DNA of 13,542 bases, taken from NCBI GenBank assembly GCA_900551775.1, contig URXI01000086.1:1-13542 (forward strand), read 5' to 3'. The stretch's first letter is position 1, and the number at the start of each line of letters is the position of its first letter. Source of the DNA: an uncultured Eubacterium sp. (GTDB lineage: Bacteria > Bacillota > Clostridia > Peptostreptococcales > Anaerovoracaceae). A model generated the notes under the pieces. That model was not told the DNA's origin. It saw nothing but the letters and a program-made list of their open reading frames with translations, and did not search any database. A program made the translations under genes and the position numbers. This document shows positions 7,528-13,542 of the stretch, one piece after another.

Positions 7528-7563
7528 TTTCCACTATACTATATTTCCGCCATCAACACGAGC

Positions 7564-8469
7564 TTATTTTTGCGCGCAGAGCCTGGTCATGCTGCTGACC
7601 AGTTCCGCATCGATTTCTCTGCCCATTTCGACAGCAGTCTCGATTACCATCTGCAGGTCATAGCCCGTAGCCACTCCCATCTGCTCAAACATGTTGATCA
7701 AATCCTCAGTCCCTATATTCCCCTTTGCGCCGGGAACGAACGGGCAGCCTCCCATGGCCCCCATAGACGCGTCAAATTTTGTGATACCCTCTTCCAGAGT
7801 CACGTAGGCGTTAGCAAGACCCATGCCCCTGGTGTCGTGCAGGTGGATGCTCACATGGTCAAAGTCCATAAAGCCCGACAGATGACGCAGCACTTCTCTC
7901 GTGTGGCCCGGCGTACTGATGCCGGCAGTATCCCCAAGGCCGATTTCCGTTACGCCAGCAGCAAAGGCTTTGTCGATGATATCCGTGACTCGCTTCATCG
8001 GTATCTCGTCGCCGAAAGGCGATCCGAATACACAGGGCAGTGCCAGCGTGATAGCAAGGCCCTCTGCGCTCTCCGCCAGCGCAAGAAAGGTTTCGAGAGA
8101 TTCTTTGATGGTGCGTTTTGAATTACGCAGGTTGTGCTCCTCGCTGACAGAGAGGACAAAGGACACATCTGACAACCCTGCTTTTCTCGCATTGTCCACG
8201 CCTTTCTGATTGAGGGCCAAGCCGGACAAGAGACAGCCCTTTTCTTCTGCATATGCCTGTACGCCCGCCACCACGTCAAAGGCGTCTGCCATCTGCGGCA
8301 CTGCCTTCGGACTGACAAAGGAGGTGACATCCATCTTCCTTGCACCGCAGTCGATCATCCTCTTGATATACTTGATTTTCGTCTCCGTGGGAATCAGCGT
8401 CTTGTGATTCTGCCAGCCATCCCGTGGGCATACTTCCATAATCTCGACTCTATCAGGTAAATTCAGCAT
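7564..8469 (-). CDS. HMG-CoA lyase family enzyme
   Basis: A 301-residue TIM-barrel enzyme of the DRE-TIM superfamily, the normal size for 3-hydroxy-3-methylglutaryl-CoA lyase. Members cleave a tertiary hydroxyacyl-CoA to acetyl-CoA plus a keto acid (acetoacetate for HMG-CoA). Residues matching the human active site appear at the same spacings: R16 and D17 (EVCPRDGWQN), H209 and H211 (HLHDTRG), C242 (GGCPF) and N251 (GAKGN). The position of the catalytic glutamate, 30 residues after the aspartate, holds D47 (MDVTSFVSP). The start overlaps the CoA-transferase stop by one base (TAATG), with AAGGAG upstream inside that gene, so the two are translationally coupled. The preceding family III CoA-transferase would supply the CoA ester. 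Citramalyl-CoA or a related substrate cannot be excluded, and the D47 change leaves room for that. Confidence 0.9.
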   Translation of the reverse strand: MLNLPDRVEIMEVCPRDGWQNHKTLIPTETKIKYIKRMIDCGARKMDVTSFVSPKAVPQMADAFDVVAGVQAYAEEKGCLLSGLALNQKGVDNARKAGLSDVSFVLSVSEEHNLRNSKRTIKESLETFLALAESAEGLAITLALPCVFGSPFGDEIPMKRVTDIIDKAFAAGVTEIGLGDTAGISTPGHTREVLRHLSGFMDFDHVSIHLHDTRGMGLANAYVTLEEGITKFDASMGAMGGCPFVPGAKGNIGTEDLINMFEQMGVATGYDLQMVIETAVEMGREIDAELVSSMTRLCAQK

Positions 8470-9671
8470 TAGTTGATCACTCCTTCTTCTCTATACTTTT
8501 CCAGCTCTTCCCTGGAGAAACCCAGTGACGTAAAGATACTGAAGTTGTCTTCCCCCAGATCCGGCGCCGCTTTTTTATACTGGCACGGGTATTCGTTCAT
8601 CTTGATCGGGTTGCCGATCACCGTCAGATCGCCCGCCTCCTTATGGGGCACCTTTACCAGCATCTCTCTGGTTTCCGTGATATTCTTATCGGCGCAGACC
8701 TGTTCACAGTTGTAGATCGGGCCTGCCGGAACGCCCGCCTGGTCGATGATGGCGACACACTCCGTGACCGTTTTGTCGCTGGCCCACTCTTCTATGATTT
8801 CCTTCAAGGAGTCGGCGTTTTTCTTTCTCAGCTCTGTATCCAGATAGAGCGGATTTTCCGCCAGTTCCCTCATTCCCATAGCTTCTGTCAGCTTACGGAA
8901 GTGGACGTCAGTGCCGCTGGCCAGAACAAAGTAGTCATCCTTGGCTTTGAAGGAATCGTAAGGTGCAGACGAGATGTACTTGTTCCCCGTCATCTCCGGG
9001 GACTTTCCCTCGTACACGTACTGCATCAGCTTGGCCTCCATGCCGCTGACGATGCTGTCCACCAGCGCCACGTCAATTCGCTGTCCGATGCCGGTCGCCT
9101 CCCTCTTCAAAAGCGAAGCCAGGATGGCAAAGCCTGCATTGAGTCCGGCAAAGAGGTCGCCGATTGCCATGCCGGCGCGGGTCGGCTCCATACCAGGCCA
9201 GCCCGTGATGGACATGGAGCCGCCCATGGCCTGGGCGATCAGATCGTAACCCGGTTTCTTGGCATTGGCACCGTACTGCCCATATCCGGAGATGGATGCA
9301 TAGATCAGCTTCGGATTCAGCTCGTGGCAGACCTCCCAGCTGAAGCCCAGCTTCTCCATGACGCCGGGACGGTTATTTTCCAGGAGGACATCGGCGGATT
9401 TTACCAGATCAGCAAAGAGCTTCTTGCCGTCGTCGGTTTTCAAATCCACAGCCACGCCCCTCTTCTTTCTGTTCAGATTCTGGAAATACATGCTTCTGCC
9501 CGTCGTCTTCTCAAGAGGTCTGGCGCCGCGGACGAAGTTGCCGCCGCTGCGCAGATTCTCCACTTTGATCACGTCAGCGCCCATGTCGGCAAAATACATG
9601 CCGCAATAGGGTCCAGCCAAAAAGTCTGTAAAATCCAAAACCCGTATTCCTTCTAATAATTGTTCAGTCAT
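8469..9671 (-). CDS. Family III CoA-transferase (CaiB/BaiF type)
   Basis: A 400-residue cytoplasmic enzyme that moves CoA between carboxylic acids. N-terminal LEGIRVLDFTDFLAGPYCG and GADVIKVE are the classic family opening. NRKKRGVAVDLKT (67-79) and NNRPGVMEKLG (99-109) form the CoA-binding region. In AIGDLFAG, D172 aligns with the catalytic aspartate of formyl-CoA:oxalate transferase. The C-terminal part (GVPAGPIYN, then IGNPIKM) is also typical. GGAGGG lies 7 bases before the ATG. It is the first gene behind the sigma-54 promoter and overlaps the lyase by one base. Human SUGCT, in the same family, transfers CoA from succinyl-CoA to glutarate or 3-hydroxy-3-methylglutarate, which supports a similar role beside an HMG-CoA-lyase homologue. 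The exact acceptor and donor are inferred. Confidence 0.92.
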   Translation of the reverse strand: MTEQLLEGIRVLDFTDFLAGPYCGMYFADMGADVIKVENLRSGGNFVRGARPLEKTTGRSMYFQNLNRKKRGVAVDLKTDDGKKLFADLVKSADVLLENNRPGVMEKLGFSWEVCHELNPKLIYASISGYGQYGANAKKPGYDLIAQAMGGSMSITGWPGMEPTRAGMAIGDLFAGLNAGFAILASLLKREATGIGQRIDVALVDSIVSGMEAKLMQYVYEGKSPEMTGNKYISSAPYDSFKAKDDYFVLASGTDVHFRKLTEAMGMRELAENPLYLDTELRKKNADSLKEIIEEWASDKTVTECVAIIDQAGVPAGPIYNCEQVCADKNITETREMLVKVPHKEAGDLTVIGNPIKMNEYPCQYKKAAPDLGEDNFSIFTSLGFSREELEKYREEGVIN

Positions 9672-9708
9672 TTTTATCCCTCCACGATGTTTTTATGTCC
9701 TATACCAT

Positions 9709-9725
9709 CGCAAGAGCCGTGCCAA
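9709..9725 (-). promoter_or_regulatory. Sigma-54 (-24/-12) promoter of the CoA-transferase operon
   Basis: TTGGCACGGCTCTTGCG on the minus strand matches the RpoN consensus TGGCACG-N4-TTGCW at every conserved base except the weak last one. GG (9723-9722) and GC (9711-9710) are separated by the required 10 bases. The expected start near 9698 leaves a leader of about 27 bases containing GGAGGG. The gene just upstream encodes a sigma-54 activator, so the operon should be silent until that protein is active. Confidence 0.93.
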
Positions 9726-9762
9726 CCGCCCGGAAAAACCGTCCATCCGCTGAATTTCAACG

Positions 9763-9806
9763 ATGCGTCAAAAAAGAAAAAACTGAAGCGGCGCTTTATG
9801 CGTCAA
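9763..9806. promoter_or_regulatory. Candidate activator-binding repeats (upstream activating sequence)
   Basis: ATGCGTCAA occurs at 9763-9771 and again at 9798-9806 in the same orientation, 35 bp apart. They lie about 65-110 bases upstream of the predicted sigma-54 start, a usual distance for enhancer sites of such activators. The second copy sits in the loop of the activator gene's terminator. Binding is inference from position and repetition. Confidence 0.5.
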
Positions 9807-9815
9807 CTTCAGTTT
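9770..9815 (-). terminator. Intrinsic terminator of the sigma-54 activator gene
   Basis: On the minus strand AAACTGAAG and CTTCAGTTT form a perfect 9-bp stem around an 18-base loop, followed by TTTTTTCTTTTTT. It lies 14 bases after the activator stop. It should shield the sigma-54 promoter from read-through. Confidence 0.85.
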
Positions 9816-9828
9816 ACATCGGTTTACA

Positions 9829-11709
9829 TCATTCTTCTCTATGGAGTTTTTTGTACAGGGCCTGCCGGCTGATGCCTAAGGCTTTTGCCACATCGTTTTT
9901 GGAAGTTCCTTTCGCCAGCAGGGACTCGATGACCATGGTTTCCACCACCTTGTTCAGCTGACTCAGGTCGATTTTCAGTTCCTCATCCACGAGACCGCCC
10001 TCTGCAAGGTCATTTTGAATGATCTCTCCAAAGGAATTGTCGCCGTCAAAGGCATGGTAGCGCAGAGCAGCGCTTTTGATCTCCCGCACGTTGCCCAGCC
10101 AGTCGTGGACCAGCAGTTCCTCTTCAAAGGAAGGGGAAAGCAGAATATCCTCCGCCGGGCGCCCCTGCAGTTCTGCCAGATAATATTTGAACAGAGGCAC
10201 GATATCCCCCTTACGCTCTTTCATGGGCGGAATATTCAGCTGAAAGGTGCTGAGGCGGAAATAAAGATCCTTGCGGAACTGGTTCTCCCGAATACTTTTG
10301 GCAAGATTTCCGTTGCTGGCTGCAATGATGCGCACGTCCAGAGGAATGACGTAGTCAGAGCCTACCCGCATGACCTCCTGCTGTTCGATGACCCTGAGGA
10401 TCTTCGCCTGCAGTCCAGGCGGCATGCTGTTGATCTCGTCCAGGAAAATCGTTCCCTGGTGCGCCAGCTCAAAAAGCCCCGCCTTGCCCTCGCTTCTTGC
10501 ACCGGTAAAAGCGCCGGAAACGTAACCGAAGAGTTCGCTTTCCAGAAGGGATTCGCTGAGGGCGGCGCAGTTGACCGCGACGAAAGGGCCTTCTCTCCGC
10601 CTGCTGGCATTGTGGATGCTCTGGGCGAAGAGTTCTTTTCCCGTACCGTTTTCTCCGTAAATCAGCACGGAGCCTTCGAAGCCCGCAATGGTCTTTGCCC
10701 TTTTGATCAGAGCCTTCATCGCAGCATCCTCAGTCTTGATATCGTCAAAATGATAAGATGCCACCAGTCCCTTCTGTGCCAGCTTCATACGGATGGTATG
10801 CTCTAACTCCTGTATCTTGGTCACATCCTGCACCGTTGTCAGATATCGTTCTTCTGATTTATAAAATTGAAACGGATGGATGGTAAAGCTGAGCATGGTA
10901 CGATCCAGTTTCCGCACAAAGGAACGGGGCGCGGTCTGGCAGACGCCGGGCATTCTTTTTGTCGGCATATTGGGGATCACATCGCGCACGTCGCTGGCGA
11001 GCAGTTTTTCCGCACTCTGCGAAAGCAGCTCCTCCCCTTTGCTGTTGACTTCGCGAATACGATACTCCCGGTCAAAGATGATCAGCCCCTCGTCCACATT
11101 GTTGAGTATGGATTCCAGCACATTGACCCTCTTGGCGCTTTCGGCAAGCTGGGTAAGGAATTCTTTTGCCACTCTCACCGTCTCCCTGATGGTGGTATCA
11201 CGATTCATCAGTTCCACCATAGTCAGGTCTTCCCGGTCGCAGACCATGGAAGCCACGCCGCTGGACAGCACGACGACGTCCTGCTCAGGTATAGTTTCCA
11301 GCTGTTCCCTCAGAGATTCCAAATCTGTATACCGTTTGACTTCCAAAGGGAAGTCAAAGAGAGAAACAGTGCCTTCAAACTTCTTCGCCACATGTTCACG
11401 CAGCACCACATATATTTTTCCCCTGTAAGTTTTCCTCACAGAGGTCAGCATGTAGAGAATATCGGAAGTACGGATTTTTTCTTCCATCACATGGACAGAA
11501 TCGGATACCGCGGCCAAGTCAGTATAGGTGCCCCCTCTGGCGATGATAACACCGTAGCCATCTGCTGCCAGCCTGCGGTATTCTACAGCGGAACGATAGA
11601 CATCCACCGTCTGCACCACAACGACGCCGCTTTTTACATCGTCAGCCAAAATCTCTTCTACTGCAGGAATCATCGTCTCTGACGGCACGATATAGGCAAT
11701 CTTCTCCAT
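9829..11709 (-). CDS. PrpR-like sigma-54-dependent transcriptional activator
   Basis: A 626-residue activator with four parts. Residues 1 to about 185 resemble the PrpR N-terminal sensor (IIARGGTYTDL at 55-65), which in PrpR binds 2-methylcitrate. A PAS domain lies at about 195-300 (LNNVDEGLIIFDREYRIREVN). The AAA+ domain covers about 322-550, with Walker A GENGTGKE (352-359), the sigma-54 contact loop GAFTGA (399-404), Walker B IFLDE (421-425) and the arginine-finger stretch RKDLYFRL (479-486). A Fis-type helix-turn-helix ends the protein (about 603-622, SKNDVAKALGISRQALYKKL). All motifs for opening sigma-54 complexes are intact. AAGGAGT precedes the ATG, and the ung stop is two bases upstream. 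It very probably drives the sigma-54 promoter just downstream of its own terminator. The ligand, perhaps the acid being degraded or its CoA ester, is inferred. Confidence 0.94.
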   Translation of the reverse strand: MEKIAYIVPSETMIPAVEEILADDVKSGVVVVQTVDVYRSAVEYRRLAADGYGVIIARGGTYTDLAAVSDSVHVMEEKIRTSDILYMLTSVRKTYRGKIYVVLREHVAKKFEGTVSLFDFPLEVKRYTDLESLREQLETIPEQDVVVLSSGVASMVCDREDLTMVELMNRDTTIRETVRVAKEFLTQLAESAKRVNVLESILNNVDEGLIIFDREYRIREVNSKGEELLSQSAEKLLASDVRDVIPNMPTKRMPGVCQTAPRSFVRKLDRTMLSFTIHPFQFYKSEERYLTTVQDVTKIQELEHTIRMKLAQKGLVASYHFDDIKTEDAAMKALIKRAKTIAGFEGSVLIYGENGTGKELFAQSIHNASRRREGPFVAVNCAALSESLLESELFGYVSGAFTGARSEGKAGLFELAHQGTIFLDEINSMPPGLQAKILRVIEQQEVMRVGSDYVIPLDVRIIAASNGNLAKSIRENQFRKDLYFRLSTFQLNIPPMKERKGDIVPLFKYYLAELQGRPAEDILLSPSFEEELLVHDWLGNVREIKSAALRYHAFDGDNSFGEIIQNDLAEGGLVDEELKIDLSQLNKVVETMVIESLLAKGTSKNDVAKALGISRQALYKKLHREE

Positions 11710-11711
11710 AA

Positions 11712-12383
11712 TTACTCCTTCAAGTCCCAGTCGATGGGTTCTTCTCCCGCTTTTTCTAAAAATTCGTTGGTTTTGGAAAAATACTGTCCGCCGAAGAACC
11801 CGTTATACGCAGAGAAAGGGCTGGGATGGGCGCCTTCGAGAATCAAATGCTGTTTCCCTGTGATCAATTGCGCTTTGGACTTGGCATTGGCACCCCAGAG
11901 GATGAAGACGATAGGTTTTTCCCTTTCGTTGAGCAGTTCGATGACACGGTCGGTAAAGATTTCCCATCCTTTTCCCTTGTGAGAGTTGGCCTGGTGTTCC
12001 CTGACCGTCAAACAGGTATTGAGCAGTAAAACGCCCTGCTCCGCCCATTTGATCAGGCAGCCGTGATCCGGCGGGTCGATACCCAGATCATCTTTCATTT
12101 CTTTAAAAATATTTACCAGGGAAGGCGGCTGCTTTACTCCTTTTTGCACCGAGAAAGACATGCCATGTGCCTGACCCGGTCCGTGATAGGGATCCTGACC
12201 CAGGATGACGGCTTTGACATCCTCATAAGAGGTATACCGCAGGGCATTGAACATATCGTGCATATCCGGATAGATCGTCCGCGTCCTATATTCCTCGATC
12301 AAAAACTGCCGCAAATTCAGATAATACTCTTTTTCAAATTCACCAGCTAATACTTCGTCCCATTTGTTTCCGATGTTTACCAC
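11712..12383 (-). CDS. ung: Uracil-DNA glycosylase, family 1
   Basis: A 223-residue DNA repair enzyme that removes uracil from DNA by base excision. The water-activating motif GQDPYH is at 62-67 (catalytic D64). The uracil-pocket asparagine is N122 in LLLNTCLTV. HPSPFSA (186-192) carries catalytic H186; the residue that is usually a DNA-wedging leucine is F190. The start is a GTG with AAGGT 9 bases upstream; no ATG lies nearby in frame. It begins 21 bases after the MATE stop and ends two bases before the sigma-54 activator, so the three genes likely share a transcript. Length is normal for the family and all key residues are present. Confidence 0.96.
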   Translation of the reverse strand: MVNIGNKWDEVLAGEFEKEYYLNLRQFLIEEYRTRTIYPDMHDMFNALRYTSYEDVKAVILGQDPYHGPGQAHGMSFSVQKGVKQPPSLVNIFKEMKDDLGIDPPDHGCLIKWAEQGVLLLNTCLTVREHQANSHKGKGWEIFTDRVIELLNEREKPIVFILWGANAKSKAQLITGKQHLILEGAHPSPFSAYNGFFGGQYFSKTNEFLEKAGEEPIDWDLKE

Positions 12384-12404
12384 TTCTGTTCTACCTTCCT
12401 TTCC

Positions 12405-13542
12405 TTACGATTCCTTTTGCTCTGCGGCATCCGGATCTTCCAGCCACTTGCCTTTTTTGATGTAAATCAGCATCATGATCGCACCGATAACCCAGGTGAT
12501 CGGGTAACCCAGCAAGAGCAGATATAGCTTGTGTGCAAACTGGAAAGACCCCCAGATCCAGAGGATACGAACCGCGCAGAGAGAGCAGATGGACATGATC
12601 ATGGCCTGCAAGGTTTTTCCCACACCTCTGATGGTACCTGTTGCGATGTGGAAAATGGCGATGATCCAGTAGAACGGATACATGTATTTCATCATGTAGA
12701 TGCCGTAATCGATGACAGCCTGCTCGCCTGTAAAAATCCTGATGATATAGGGCGCAAAGATCAGCATCAAAGCACCCGCTACGACAGCATAAACGGCACC
12801 CATGCCGATGGAGACCTTCATCCCCTTGTGCACCCGGTCGAACTCTCGTGCGCCATAGTTTTGGCCGGCAAAGGTGGTGGCAGCCATGCTCATGCTCAAA
12901 ATTGGCAGCAGAATAAAACCGTCGATCTTGTTAAAGGCGGCGTAAGAAGCCATGACGGTGGCACCGAAGCTGTTGACGCCTGACTGGACCACCACATTGG
13001 ACAGGGAAATGACGATATTCTGAACCCCTGTCGGCAGACCAATTTTGACGATCTTTCCCAAAAGATTGTCGTAAAAGCGGATATCCCGCAGTCTGATCTT
13101 ATAAGACTCTTTGCTGCGTCTCATAAAGCGCAGGATAAAGATGCAGGAAATCAGCTGACTGATATCAGTAGCGATGGCTGCACCGACGACACCCATCTTC
13201 AGCACCGCGACAAAGAGAATGTCCAGAAAAATATTTGACACGGCAGCGATGATCAGATAGATCAGTGATCTGCGCGAATTTCCGACAGCATTGAGAATGC
13301 CCGCTGACATGTTGTAGATGACCGAGAAGATGATGCCGGCAAAGAATACCCGCAGGTAATCCGACGCCTGGTCAAAGACCTCCTCCGGCGTGCCCATGAT
13401 ATCCAGAATCAGAGGCGCCGTTAAAACGCCTATTACCGATAGAATGACCCCGGCGGCGATGGAAATGGCTATGGTCGTATGTACTGCTTTGCGCACGCCC
13501 TCGTCATCCCGTGCGCCGTAATACTGGCTGGTCATTACGCCA
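12405..13542 (-). CDS. MATE family efflux protein, N-terminus beyond window edge
   Basis: The frame is open through the right edge; 379 codons are visible of about 450 expected, so roughly the first two helices are missing. The ATG at 13535 is internal: it falls within GVMTSQYYGA, which matches the VSQYYGA stretch after helix 2 in this family. About ten membrane segments remain in two related halves, with the second beginning near KIGLPTGVQNIVISLSNVVVQ and containing FAGQNYGAREFDRV, the repeat of SQYYGARDDEGV. The C-terminal tail is short and charged. MATE proteins export cationic drugs or metabolites using sodium or proton gradients; the substrate is not readable. It is the first visible gene of the transcript leading to ung and the activator. 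Confidence 0.93.
   Translation of the reverse strand, partial: GVMTSQYYGARDDEGVRKAVHTTIAISIAAGVILSVIGVLTAPLILDIMGTPEEVFDQASDYLRVFFAGIIFSVIYNMSAGILNAVGNSRRSLIYLIIAAVSNIFLDILFVAVLKMGVVGAAIATDISQLISCIFILRFMRRSKESYKIRLRDIRFYDNLLGKIVKIGLPTGVQNIVISLSNVVVQSGVNSFGATVMASYAAFNKIDGFILLPILSMSMAATTFAGQNYGAREFDRVHKGMKVSIGMGAVYAVVAGALMLIFAPYIIRIFTGEQAVIDYGIYMMKYMYPFYWIIAIFHIATGTIRGVGKTLQAMIMSICSLCAVRILWIWGSFQFAHKLYLLLLGYPITWVIGAIMMLIYIKKGKWLEDPDAAEQKES

Noticed and set aside
8643..9656. 337-residue plus-strand frame opposite the CoA-transferase gene
   Set aside because: It is antisense to a gene with clear catalytic motifs, is rich in His and Gln as expected of a shadow, and has no recognisable domain.
9780..9815. 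The AAACTGAAG/CTTCAGTTT inverted repeat as an activator operator
   Set aside because: The T-run immediately after it on the activator strand and its position 14 bases past the stop fit an intrinsic terminator better.
10015..11682. Long plus-strand frames opposite the sigma-54 activator
   Set aside because: They are antisense shadows of a gene with complete Walker, GAFTGA and helix-turn-helix motifs.
13533..13535. ATG at 13535 as the start of the MATE protein
   Set aside because: The frame stays open upstream, and the ATG falls within a conserved stretch that normally follows helix 2, so the true start lies outside the window.

Overview
The window looks like a chromosomal segment of an anaerobic, roughly 50% GC member of the Clostridia. 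This is inferred from strong GGAGG-type ribosome binding sites, sigma-A promoters, a PrpR-like sigma-54 activator beside CoA-transferase chemistry, and family choices typical of that class. I see no rRNA, tRNA, CRISPR array, insertion sequence or phage gene. Nine complete protein genes and two edge-truncated ones fill almost all of the sequence.

Left part (1-4900). On the minus strand, lemA is followed one base later by a DUF2207 membrane protein that runs off the left edge. A near-consensus sigma-A promoter drives the pair. A 150-base non-coding stretch with nested inverted repeats separates them from a minus-strand MatC-like dicarboxylate permease. That permease is divergent from a plus-strand metallo-beta-lactamase-fold hydrolase. 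Downstream of the hydrolase are two copies of a palindromic operator (core TAAAACGTTTTA) 54 bp apart, then a consensus promoter and a LacI-family repressor that probably binds them. The repressor ends in a clear intrinsic terminator.

Central part (5980-11710, minus strand). This is the most interesting unit. A PrpR-like sigma-54 activator is followed by its terminator, then by an exact GG-N10-GC sigma-54 promoter, then by three co-directional genes: a family III CoA-transferase, an HMG-CoA-lyase-family enzyme overlapping it by one base, and a DASS (SLC13) carboxylate transporter. A strong symmetrical hairpin terminator closes the unit. Together they suggest uptake of a branched hydroxy-dicarboxylate (3-hydroxy-3-methylglutarate or citramalate are the best guesses), CoA activation and carbon-carbon cleavage to acetyl-CoA plus a keto acid, with the activator sensing the acid or a product. 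Repeats upstream of the promoter are candidate activator sites.

Right part (11712-13542, minus strand). A MATE efflux protein, truncated by the right edge, and uracil-DNA glycosylase (ung) lie tightly upstream of the activator. The activator is therefore probably read through from a housekeeping transcript.

Boundaries, motifs and promoter spacings were read from the sequence. Family names rest on recognised motifs. Substrates are inference.
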